A model generated the notes under the pieces. The model worked only from the letters and a program-made list of their open reading frames with translations. It was not told the origin of the DNA and did not search any database. 64,000 nucleotides of DNA. It comes from Zonotrichia leucophrys gambelii. Taxonomy: Eukaryota > Chordata > Aves > Passeriformes > Passerellidae. The position numbers were made by a program, and so were the translations under genes. Shown here piece after piece: positions 53,062 to 64,000 of the stretch. The DNA is taken from NCBI RefSeq assembly GCF_028769735.1, contig NC_088171.1:62114216-62178215 (forward strand), in the 5' to 3' direction. The number at the start of each line of letters is the position of its first letter. Position 1 is the first letter of the stretch.

Positions 53062-53580
53062 CAGTTGGGTAGGAAAAGGACCTCTGGAAGCCATCTGGTC
53101 CAAATCCTTTGATCCAGAAGGAGCACCCACAGCCAACTGCCCAGGACCATGTCCTGATGTCTTTTAAATATCTGCAGGCATGGAGACTCCACCACCACCC
53201 TGGGCAACCTGTGCACCTTCACAGTAAAAGAAGTGGCTTCTGGTGCTCAGAAGGAACCTGCTGTGTCACTGTGGGCCCATGGGCTCCTGGCCTGTCACTG
53301 GGCATCACTGAAGAGAGTCTGGCTCCAGTCCCATTGCACCCTTCCTTAAGGTACTTCATACACATTGATGAGATTCCTCTGAACCTTCTCTTTGCCATGT
53401 TGAATAATCCCAGATTTCTCAGCTTCTCCTCATAGGAGAGATGCCCCAGTCCCTTAATTGTCTTCATGGTCCTTCATTGGAGTGTCTCCATCATGTCCAT
53501 GTCTCTCTGCTGGGCAGCCCAAACTGGACACAGCCCTCCAGGTGTGCCCTCACCAGTGCTGGGGAGGGCAGAGGATCCAC
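53062..53580 (-). mobile_element. CR1 LINE fragment (minus orientation)
   Basis: Inverted CR1 3' region beginning agttgggtaggaaaaggacc, with gcatggagactccaccacca, ctgtcactgggcatcactga, cttctcctcataggagagat and tgtccatgtctctctgctgg in order. 5'-truncated at about 53580. Confidence 0.95.
53219..53467 (-). pseudogene. CR1 ORF2 C-terminal remnant
   Basis: The minus-strand frame reads MKTIKGLGHLSYEEKLRNLG, then LFNMAKRRFRGISSMCM and RLSSVMPSD, typical CR1 ORF2 C-terminal text. Further C-terminal words (LPRVVVESPCLQIFK) occur in another frame below 53222, so it is frameshifted. Confidence 0.9.
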
Positions 53581-56500
53581 TTAAGAAGCTACACATTCTG
53601 AAATCATGGTTCATTACCTACACAATTCTTTTAATTACATATCTACAGTGTAAAAAAGCCTTAAAAGCTATAGCAATAATTAAAATGCATTCGCAATCAT
53701 ATAACTGTAATGAAGAATGGAACTGCTACTTAGTATCAAGAAGCAGATGCTAAACACCACAGAAAAACTAATCTCCATTACAGTGTTCTGATTGAAAGAG
53801 GTGACTTCTACTGAGACAGCTTTCAAAGCTACTGTTACTCTCTTCCTACAGTCTGGATATCCAAGTTGCTTGTAAAACAGATCCCAGGCAGCCCAATGTT
53901 TTAAAAGAAACTAGCCACAAGCTAAACAAAATGCAATGTAAGTTGTCCCACCTCTGGCACCAGAGTACCCAGCAAAAAAACAGATACTCTTAAGTGGACC
54001 AAGGTGCTTGCAATGCTCACAAAGCCACTTTCAGCAGGTAATGGGAGATTATTATTTTTACCTTTCTCACTCTCCAGGAGAGATAAGTTATAGAGCTAAA
54101 ATACACAATACAGGTTTGGTCTATGTGGTGATAAATTCAAAAGCCCTGCTCAGCTTCTCTTCCAGAAGATTTAAAATTTTACACAGTGCAGAGGATAAAG
54201 GCAAGCAGTAACACCTTTTAAAAAGCCAGATAATGATTTTTAATTTGTAGAACAGTATTCAGACAAGAAATATGAGACAGACTGGAACAGGGTCATTATC
54301 CATGACCTTCTGTGGACACTTTGCACCACTGGAGAATGAGTTCAAAAACACCAAGGAGACAACACATGTAAGGAAGCACAAACCAGCTCCCAAAACACTG
54401 CCTAACTACAGGTGTGATGTCCACAGGCTTTAAACACAAAGTGCTTAGGCATCTGAGGAGAAGGAATTTAAACCAAGGTCTATCCCAAAGAATAGCCTCC
54501 CTATAAAAAACAGAGTTTTGTGCTTACCCTAATCCTACTGTTACCAAATTTTGCCTCCTATGACACCATTCTATATGTCTCCATTTAAATACACTGTGTA
54601 AATGTAACTGACACAAATGACACAAATAATTCAATGAAGTGCCTGGAATCCAGCACTTTTGGTTGTGACACTTCTCCTATGCACACAGAATGACAAGCCA
54701 AGGAGCCTGGTCACAGTTAGTAAAAGGAGTCAGTTGAGGAAATCAGCAGAAAAATAACGAAATAAGGCTCTGAGGATTTTTGGTCAGCTTTCTCATTCAC
54801 TGCTGCTATTATTTTTAGTACAACCAAGATAATGAAACATTTTTAAACCTCCTTTTCAATAACATCTTTTACACATACTGTGCTCATGTGCCCAGAAACG
54901 CTGCTACCTGATCACTAAAAAAGACTATCAATCTGTACAAGAACAATTCTCAAATCTCAGTAGTTAAAAAAAGTGTTTTTACTACAGATATGAAAATTAT
55001 TTCTGGAATCACTAACAATGACTTTCAGATACAGAAGTTAAAGAACATCTCTTAGAGAAAATGCATATTTATCTGTTTTGTAATAAGTTTCAAAACACAT
55101 TTCCCCTTCAAGGTACACCAATAGACTACATAATATGCTTTCTCCTGCATAATCAGATCTACTTTGAATTTCTGATGTTCATACAGTGTTGACATCAACC
55201 AATGTAATGAAAAAGTTATTTTTTCCTGATAATCACTTAAATAGGGAAAATAATATTTCAAGATCAGCATGAGCATGTGAAAAAAGGAAAGTTACTTTCT
55301 TTGAACTTAGTCATATGAACTCCAAGTATGTATTCAAAGACAAAATATGCAAACCACAGGCAAAGCTCAGGCTTTCAAACAGAGCTTATTGTTCTGCCTA
55401 GTGCAGTGTGTAAAGCTAAAGAAACATGCAGCCATCAGCAACAGCAGTAAATCATTGTGTAAAACCAACCACTTCATTCCATACAGAAATTCCTTGGTCC
55501 TGTCTCCTACTCACAGGCCAGTTCTGGCCCACACACACAATTTACATTTTATTTACACACTGAACAGACTTGGGGCACAGCTTTACAAAGCTTCCCTCAA
55601 GTAGCAGCTTCCCTCTTTCTCATACCACCCTTTCACAGGAATGATAGCACTATAAAGATTAGCCAGATATTTGTCCTGGGATAAAAAAAAAATGCACCAG
55701 GCCAAAGGACTGCCTGTGTTGGTGCAGCACATCTGCACTGGCCCAGCTGGGCAGGCAGGGGAGCACAACAGCAGCTGCTCACACTGGCATTGCTGCCTAC
55801 AGCAAGAGACACGCAGCCAAAGCAGGGGAAATCACTTTCCAACGCCGTGAAGATGCTGGGATGGGCACTGGAAACTACAAAAATGTTTTTTAAAGTTACC
55901 TGTCCAACATTAATATGCTACTAGGCAAATTAGTTACTCTTTAGGAAGCACACAAGTACATTACGAAAGTAATAAATTTAACATAATTTAGAATTTACTG
56001 AAAGCAAATCAAGCTCAAAAAGAACTAGTCACATGGAAGTGGCTGGATTATTTTGACATGCAGAGGTAGGATTTTTACACACATTGTGGAACTACAGAGC
56101 ACCACACACTGAAATTTGTTAGTGACTTGATAGTCAGACTTCAACTGCAATTATTTTCCACCAGTCTTTGAAAAAGTGTAGGATTTTAGTAAGTTTTCAA
56201 AGATTTGAGTAACATCAATTCAAGCTTGTAGATTTGGAAGAACAAAGAATATTGATTATGCTTCAAAAGGAAGCCAAAATTAACTAGGAAATATTCTGAA
56301 CACAAATGGCAATTTACTGTCAAGAACACAACACATCGACAGCTCACGCTATCAGTCATGAACATGGCAATGAATCAGTGCTTCTGCAGCAAATGAATGG
56401 AAGAACCCAGGGAGAAAAAAAGAAAACTACAACAAAACTCACACACACCAACAACACAAACTATCACCTATATCTATTTTCCTGCATCTTTGATGAAGAA

Positions 56501-56755
56501 CAAGCTTCAAATTTGAGTCCTTGGTAAGGTACAAATACAATTAAATTTGGAAACATGCCACCCAGCACACACATGAAAGGTATTACTGATAGAAACACTT
56601 CATACTCAGGTTGCCCTTTTAAATCTTGTGTTTGTTACAAAATGCTAAGCAGATTTTTTTCAAGTGCCTTCCACCCAGTAATAGGTCATGCATAAAAAGA
56701 GTTAATGCCCTGAATTCTGTGTAAAGCTTATTTCACTCAACAGAAAGCAAATCAT

Positions 56756-56913
56756 ATGCAAATTTCTTAACTGCAAGTATAGTGTGGGGCTAATAAGCAC
56801 ATGAATGCTTGACTATGCAAAATCCATGCAAATACCTGCAAAAGTTTTTAACCTGGGAATATTCAATATTCAAAATGCATGCAAATACCTATGAAAGATT
56901 TTAACCTGGGAAC
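56756..56913. promoter_or_regulatory. Octamer-motif cluster with a 40-bp near-tandem duplication
   Basis: Exact ATGCAAAT octamers lie at 56756-56763, 56826-56833 and 56879-56886, with a near match ATGCAAAA at 56815-56822. The last two exact ones sit in a duplicated 40-bp unit (56821-56860 and 56874-56913; 34 of 40 bases identical) that also repeats tttaacctggga. ATGCAAAT is the classical POU/Oct binding site. Regulatory activity is inferred from clustering only, and AT-rich DNA produces such words by chance. Confidence 0.45.
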
Positions 56914-59610
56914 ACTGCCTGCCACACTACCTTTCTGTGTTTTGTGCACACTGTAATATTTTTCATAACTATAACATCCGCACTCCTGATAATACAAAAT
57001 ACCAAGTCAAGTGATTAGGCAAATTCCAAAATAAACCACTTTGAGAAACATCAAACAATAAAGGAGGTCATATTTATATAACACACAGACTGTTTGCATA
57101 TGAACACAAGTTTGCACACAGGTTGGGTCAAACTGAAACATTCAGAAGGGATGCTTCCTCCATGAGGACATACTAATGCTGCATTAAGAGAGGTTTGTTA
57201 GATTGTTTTCAATGAACACAATTTTTCTCCAAATGAAGCACATGTAGCACAGCCTCCTAAACTCCTCCTAAACAATGCAACTTGGGTACACAGTGCAGTA
57301 AGAAATAAATCAGTACAAAACAGTGCAAGAATAAAAATATTCCTAAAATGCCATGCAAACCTCAAATTAGGACACTTTAGGTAGCACTGCAGATTTACTG
57401 AGATACCATAATGACTAATTTTCTCAAATGTCATGATTTTTTTAGGTAAATTAATGCTATTTATAGGGGGGTTTTTTTATCAGGCAGTAGCATCAAAGTC
57501 CCCATATGTTAACAAATGTGAAAAAAATGTTTCTCTTTTAGGCAATTACAAATTTGTAACTGAGACTTCTTCAGCAAATACTGAAAAAGAAGTCTGGAAT
57601 GATACTGAAGCAGAAGTGTTTCATGAATCTCAACACACAGTAATATAGTCTAACAAAACCAAAAATAATCACCATAAGACTAAGAAAGTGGTGGACTTTA
57701 AAAATTATAGACTTCTATTAACCAGCTTTCAATAAAAGAAAAAAGGAATTAGAATTACAGACTTGGATTTTACTATTTTTTCCATAGACTTGCTGTTCCC
57801 ATTTTCATCCTCTACTTTAGAGGAATAATTGGCTACCAGTCTTAATAAAGAGTCAGACGGCAAATGCATGTTTAACATCTAATAGAACAAATCAAATAGA
57901 CTGAATAAAACTTAAAATGTGTGAAGTGATGAAAACTTCAAAATCAAAACAGTTTGCATATGAATCATTTAGACCAGTTTTTACAGATTAATACTGAAGT
58001 CATGCATTTTCTATTAAGTGTTTCTTACACATTTCATATCCCCTTCACATTTGGCTTCTTCCATTACATGCCTGCCATTGGTGACTTCTGTTTTGCCACA
58101 ATGTGCTATACAGGCAATATGACACAGTGATAATGTGGGCTGCAAGTGTATCATTGTTCTTAAAATCATGACCTTCTTTTAGTCACTGGTGTAAAGATCA
58201 TGAAAGCCAGGGTCAGCTACAGCACTGTGAAGTTTCAGTGCTCAGGCTAATATCAGCCCTGCAAAAGTGCACTGGACTGTAAGGTTTGAGATAAAAGCTG
58301 CTATTTATCTGTCCTGTAACTAGTGGCTCAAAACTCTCCTGCTTTCTGTGCCGGTCTTCTCTGAATTTTGCTAAAGTGCTATTGTTAGAACGCTGTATCT
58401 GAATGCTTTTTTGACTGGGGAACAGACATGAGATGCATAAAGCAGAACAGTTTTGAAGAACATCTACATGTCTGCCTGCTATTCACATCGTAGCCACAGA
58501 TCTGCATCTCCATCAACACTGCAACGCACTGAGGTGATGCATCAAGCAAGCTTCAAGAGGTGATGAACCAAGCCCTCAGAGGGCTTTCCTCTGAAAAACA
58601 GACATACACAATTAAATTTTTTTTTTGGTCCATAATTCTGTTTTTGCTTAAAAGAACAGTATGTCTTGCTCTTCTAAGCATTCCAGTAACCTGGCCTCCT
58701 TGCACAAACTGAGCAGCCAGAAGCCAAACACCAGCACAAAAGCCATTCCTGCTGGCCAAGTACAGCAAGTGATGCCACAAGATTAAGCCACTGCTCCTCC
58801 TTGAAGGACAAATGAGTCACTAAGCCCACTACCAGACTTCTCTTCAGCTCCTTTTACTTTAAAGATGGTACAAGTCAAGCCTCAAAGGAGGCTTTCTCAC
58901 TATTGTACAGATCTGCCTGTATTGCCCAAGACCTCTGAAACAGCAACAAACCAGCCTAGCTCTGAATAACCAGGAGACTGAAATCTATGAATATGAGGAG
59001 ATATTTTTATCCACTAAATGAGCTGCATTTGTGGAAGACTAAGGTAAAGAGAATAGTTTCCATTATAACAGCATGAATAGAAGCCTTTTTCTTTAGGCTG
59101 GTAACTTGCCAAGTGGAAACTATAACCCGCATCTCTTATTAAGGATTTGGAATAAATCCAACATCTGTTGTAACTTAACGTCAAAAGGCAATCTCAAACC
59201 TGCACTTGAAACTTTTCAAACTTACTGCACACCCTCTCCCATGATAACTGATTTACTGAAGGTGCCATCTCACCCCCAATGCTATTTACAAAGAAGAGCT
59301 TATATACAGAAGTAGATGACTGGCAGGAAAGCTGTACATCATCAGCAACACAGACACATTCCCCAGCCAGTGAGCCATTACAGTTCAAGGCAGTGTTTTA
59401 AATGTTTGCTGCAGGAGAATCTGCAAGCACATTTCTGTAATCAGCTCTCCCTGCCCCATCGCCAATTCCTGGTAACTCCAGCAGACTTTCTAGCACAAGA
59501 ACCACCTTGTCGATGGGCTGGCAGGATAAGCCACTCAAATTAATTTCAATCAAGTGTGTACCAGCAAATTGTTTACCTCATGGCACTGTAAGTTTAATTT
59601 CCCCTCTACT

Positions 59611-59627
59611 TAAAAAAAAAAAAAAAA
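59611..59627. repeat. Poly-A tract
   Basis: About 15 consecutive A, with no retrotransposed body attached. Confidence 0.8.
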
Positions 59628-62600
59628 TCTATTTAGGTTTCAAATTATTTGACTTTCAAAATCAGTGGTAACGCGTGTCAAACACAACAATACTGAAGTT
59701 CAACAGAAAACCTATCTTCCATTTGAAAAAATACAGGAAGTGAAACACTTAAAATTTCATTAAATATCAATTCACAAAAAAAGTGGAAAAGATCCTTACA
59801 CTGTTACAAACTATACTTTTAATGGTTTTCAAATACAACTTTTTTCCCCTTTTATAGATGAATCAATATTAAATGTTTAGAAAATTCTCATTAAATGTCG
59901 TTGAAAATGTTTCAAGCTACTATTATTTTGGAGAAAAATATAATTTTTCTGCATCATTCTTAACTGGAACTATGAAGCCCACTATCTCTCATTTCAACCT
60001 TAGTTTTCTTGTCATTTAGACTAGCAGCTTGTTGAAGCTAAAAAATGGCCCAAAACACATTAAAAACTTAAATTAACACTTCATTGAGAAGAACAGATAT
60101 TTCCCTCCTCTGTCAAAAGCCTGCCTTTTTCTTCCAACCAAATTGTAACATTTGACACAATGGAACATTTCAGTCAGAACAAAAAATGCTAAAAATTAAA
60201 TCCGTTTTTCTTTAAACAACTTTAATCATTAACAGTAGCTTCTGACAAAGTAATATAAAGTAACATGCTGAAGTTTATGCCAACACATGAATAGTAGCAA
60301 ATTCTTAACCATTCCAGTCTTTCAACAACGCTAGCCACAAAACATGTCACCACTTCAACACTTGCAAAGATTAAACGTTATCTTTAGGATGACTTTGCTG
60401 CTTTGAAGCAGCTTTGAATATCAGCTTGGTTTGAAAAGTAAGACAGCAAGGCTTCAAGGTTAAGCATAGTTATGTAAAGCTACTTGCTTTCTATTTTACT
60501 GTAGTCAAGATGCACAACTTTAACTTCAAACTCATGTAATAAAATAATAGCCTGCTCTGAATTCCAGTCTCTAAGTAAGTTATAACTTCTACCAAAACCC
60601 TTCTTTGCTAACCACAAAATACACTTCTTTCTATACTTAAGAAGTTGTGCAACTTCAAGACAGACTTTTGCAGATTCTAAAACTTCACATTTTCACATAT
60701 TAAGAATAATCACTAAGTGTTTTTCTTTACCAACTAATTAATGGTTAACTTTTCCTTTATCATTTATGTAAATCTGTAGTTTGGATGGAAATCAAAGGAC
60801 TCAAAACCTCAGTAGCATGCATGGAAAAGCCTCCACTTCCTCATCCCTTCACCTGAGCAGTTCTAGGAGAAAAATATGCTCAGGTGGTATCACTGTATTT
60901 TACTCCTTAAGCTTTTGGCCCGCTGTTAAGAACTTACCTATTAAAACATTTAGAAACTGTACACAACGTGAGGGGTTTTGTGCAAGATAGCACCATCCCA
61001 TTTCTCTGCACAAGACTACGTGTCATTTTGAAATCACTTCATACTAAATGGAGACTGCACTTAGGAGAACAGTACTTAAAATTTTATTCTGTAATATTAT
61101 CATTCAAAGATGTTTAGGCACAGATACAAAGAAGAGAGATATGTAAATCCCTTTCTCTGGCAGGCTTTGGGATAAGGCAGTGGCAATATACATTTCTATT
61201 TCATACACAGTCACATGTTTTAGGAATACAAAAGCCAAGAAGTTTAGTCCAACACTCATGTGATGAATGAAGACAGAAAAAGCAGTACAGTATGAAACAA
61301 AGGTTTGTGTACAGGTTATAAATGTTAAATATTATGAAGAGCTTTAACATCTTCCTGACAGACAAATGCCAGCTACATTTATAAAAGTTGAAAAGAATCT
61401 TTCTGACACTGTGCAAGAAGTGCTAACTCTTCATGAAGAAAATAAATTTTCTTAAGAATTTTCACACTTACTTAATATTTTTGTGTTTGTTAAAACCCAG
61501 AGATTTCATAAAATAGGCACATTTTTATTCTCTGCACTGAAAGCTGCACAAATTACAAGAATATTATCTGAATAACAAATAATCCTTACAACTTCTTCCA
61601 CACACTCTTTGGACAGTTAGCTGGTGCAAAATAACAGTAGTACAGGATAAGTGCTTTTTGCTTAGCAATTTCCTCACTGCTGACATGCTGACCAGTCTCT
61701 CTTTGTCTAACACTCTGGCAGAAGGGCACACAGGCTCTTTCACAAGAAGGTGTCAAAAACATAAGAGCAAGTGAGTTATGAAAGAAGCTGCTTCTTGGCC
61801 CATAGGTAATGACACTTCACCTACTATATGAGGTATGAATTCATTCCTCAGTGTTTGGCCCTGAAGATACTTCCAGTAATGAATTTCAGGAGCTAAGCTT
61901 ACAGCACATCCAAAAGCACTGTATTTTAAAATTTAGCTTTTTGTGGTTTTAGCTTAGCTGCCTGTCACAACAGTAGCAACACAGTAATGTAACAAGTCAT
62001 ATCCCTTCCAATGTTTCTCACCTAGTATGAGCTGAAACTCTCAGTTTTCAGCATTTTCTCACTGATCACTCTCTGCACCAAACCTCATTTTCACAGCTCC
62101 TTTAATTATCTGTGTCTGTCCAGTAACTCAGAAATCGCTGCTCATACCACTTTAATCATAGGCACCACTTTAAATCAAGGAAAAAAGCATTCACAGAACC
62201 ACAAAAGCAACACAAAAGAATTGGTCATTTCTCACCAAGAGTGAACCACATGCTGTAACAGAGAAAAACAAAGTGCAATCAAACTGTAAATTAAAATGAC
62301 TACATACAAATCACCATACCTGACAGATCTGGTTTTTTTTTCTTACTATTATCCTTTTAAAGAAAAGGAAAAACTAGCTTGTTAGCTTTAGCAATCCTGC
62401 TCCTTTTGACACTAGTAGGAAAAATAACCCCCAACTTTCAAGACAGTTTTGCTCTTTTTTCTTCACCATCTTTCAAATCAGTCACTTTCAACACAAAACC
62501 AAGCATTTTCAGACTCTTGATCGTCAAGCTTCAACTTGCTCCTCCTGTCTCTCTTCCCTCTGTGTCTCACCAACAACTTTCTATGCCTCCCTATAAGTTT

Positions 62601-62683
62601 CTTCGAAGCAAGCCCTAACGTGTTGCAGATGCAACTTCTGTCTAAATAAGTTAAAGAAATTTTCCACTGAGACAAAGAGTAGT

Positions 62684-62722
62684 TTAAAAAAAAAAAAACC
62701 CAAACAAAAAACCAAACCAAAA
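62684..62722. repeat. A-rich (CAAA)n-like tract
   Basis: A 12-base A run followed by cccaaac, aaaaaacc and aaaccaaaacc units. Confidence 0.85.
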
Positions 62723-62968
62723 CCAGAACTTCAATCTCCTGAGAATTTATCTAGAATAAATTTAATAACAGTACTGCATACTACTACTCCTTCCTGAATC
62801 TCTGCAGCAAATCTCAGTGTTCACAGAAAGCCAATGGATCACATGTGATTATTTATTTTTCCCCTCTCTTCTTTCCTTTTTCCTCCACACCCTGGGAAGT
62901 AATGACATCTAAGCTGCATTTGGTGGACGAGTATTTCAGTGCCCTGACAGGGACAGAGAGACTCTGCT

Positions 62969-63350
62969 TGTGTCGCAGATGTATTTTATGAAAAATACTT
63001 TTGCCAGGATCTTTTCTCCTGAGAAGCTGAAAAGCTTCAGCTTCTCCATGTTTTTCTGCTTTAGAATGTGATCTGAAGAATTGCTTACCCAGTATGTGAA
63101 ACTGTTTTTATTTGACGACCAATGACAGCCACCTGTGTGGAGACTATGAGCGGTCACAATATTTTATGATCATTCCTTTTCATTCCTTGCTACCCTTCTG
63201 ATGAAATCCTTTCTTCTTTTCGTATAGTTTTACTATATATATTATGTTAAAAGAAAATGATATCATAAAGTAATAAATCAGCCTTCTGAAACATGGAGTC
63301 AAGATTCTCATCTCTTCCCTCGTCCTGGGACCCCTGAGAACACCACCACG
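62969..63350 (+). mobile_element. Solo endogenous retroviral LTR (ERVL-like, songbird family)
   Basis: The sequence opens TGTCGCAGATGTATTTTATG and contains aaaaatacttttgccaggat, ttctcctgagaagctgaaaa and gccttctgaaacatggagtc. I recognise these as a common songbird LTR. A polyadenylation signal AATAAA lies at 63272-63277 and a TATA-like run just before it, giving plus orientation, antisense to CDKAL1. The 7-mer ctgcttg abuts both edges (62964-62970 and 63351-63357 if the LTR starts at 62971). If it starts at 62969, ctgct is a clean 5-bp target-site duplication, as ERVL elements make. No retroviral coding sequence adjoins it, so it is a solo LTR. The family assignment is from memory. Confidence 0.88.
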
Positions 63351-64000
63351 CTGCTTGGGCAAGACAGCAGCTCAGCTGGATGGTCCTGAAGGCCACCTTG
63401 CCCAAAGAAGGGAGAATCCAAGCTGGTCTACACAGGCCAACACACACAGAAAGCCTTAACACGTGCAGAGTGCCAGGCACTTACCTGCTCTGAGCACAGA
63501 GCCAAGGGAATACAAGTGGGAAGTGCTGTTTCCCTACTGCCCTCTCTGGGGGCAGCCTACCCCCTCCCTCTGTGCTGCACACCACGTCTGTAACTGAGAG
63601 CACAAGTAACACAAGTGTTCTGTGCATTAAGAGTGTCAGGGATTAAGGGATACCTGCCCCCAGAAGTAGCCCAGGGCAGGCTGCCTGTTCCTGGGAGCAG
63701 CGTTCCCAACGCCAGCTTTTCATCTCGCAGCCACTCCGGCGTGTGCCTCTCCTCCAACACAACACAGTGCAATCCAGCAGCTGGCCATCACAGATGGCAG
63801 GCAGGGGGGCCAACTAGCCTCTTGTTGTTAATACTTTGCATTTGGATGCCTTAACTATGAAGAGAAGACATATTTTACTCTGTTACCTCAGGGCTTATCA
63901 ATCCAAAAGAAAAAACATCAAGTAAAACTCAGTTGCGCTTAGGAGAACTTTCAGGAGAAATCCTGCAGATTTAAAATAACAGTTCTGTCTAATAACAAAA
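63351..64000. other. Intronic sequence, moderately GC-rich
   Basis: Unique sequence with a modest GC and CpG rise at about 63.50-63.78 kb, then AT-rich to the edge. No exon or repeat was recognised. Confidence 0.5.

Larger units (their letters stand above)
53581..62968. other. Intronic sequence with octamer-motif duplication and homopolymers
   Basis: About 9.4 kb without a recognised gene. It includes the octamer-bearing duplication near 56.8 kb, a poly-A run near 59611 and an A/C-rich tract near 62684. Confidence 0.55.
33024..64000 (-). other. CDKAL1: CDKAL1 intron upstream of the exon (partial)
   Basis: Sequence above the acceptor is read as one partial intron of at least 30.9 kb. The expected preceding exon, holding the first cluster cysteine in a WGCSHNNSDGEYM-like context, was searched for by eye on the minus strand and not found. 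It contains a 1.4-kb CR1, a second CR1, a solo LTR, microsatellites and unique sequence. Confidence 0.8.

Noticed and set aside
57091..57964. gtttgcatatgaa repeated about 860 bp apart
   Set aside because: A 13-bp AT-rich word twice in 64 kb is expected to occur now and then; no shared flanks.

Overview
The window looks like intronic DNA from a bird, probably a songbird. It is AT-rich, with long non-coding tracts, many degraded CR1 retrotransposon copies of avian type, and one retroviral LTR resembling a family I know from songbird genomes. The bird call rests on recognised repeat families, and the songbird refinement on that LTR alone.

Only one protein-coding segment can be supported. It is an 85-bp exon on the minus strand (32939-33023) with a strong acceptor and donor. 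Its 27 complete codons match an internal exon of CDKAL1, the radical-SAM tRNA methylthiotransferase that makes ms2t6A37 in lysine tRNA. The exon carries the second of the three N-terminal cysteines expected to hold the auxiliary iron-sulfur cluster. No neighbouring CDKAL1 exon was found by eye, so the window reads as one small exon between two very large introns. At least 32.9 kb of the downstream intron lies at low coordinates and at least 30.9 kb of the upstream intron at high coordinates.

Layout: positions 1-32938 are the downstream intron, with CR1 pieces at about 1202-1560, 9959-10028, 10731-11760, 19258-19318, 22009-22604, 26117-26336 and 32291-32560. Positions 33024-64000 are the upstream intron, with a long CR1 at 47095-48500, another at 53062-53580 and a solo LTR at 62969-63350. 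Simple repeats include A/C-rich tracts, a two-block TA microsatellite near 36.05 kb, an AT-rich hairpin near 30.08 kb and a 14-bp triplet repeat near 5.27 kb. A duplicated block with octamer (POU-type) motifs lies near 56.8 kb.

No operon, RNA gene, CRISPR array or complete mobile element is present. Many open frames of 60-180 codons exist, but none shows exon structure or a recognisable domain except those that are CR1 ORF2 remnants. I found no evidence of a new biological system. The most useful results are the CDKAL1 exon, the octamer-motif duplication and the clean LTR insertion boundaries.
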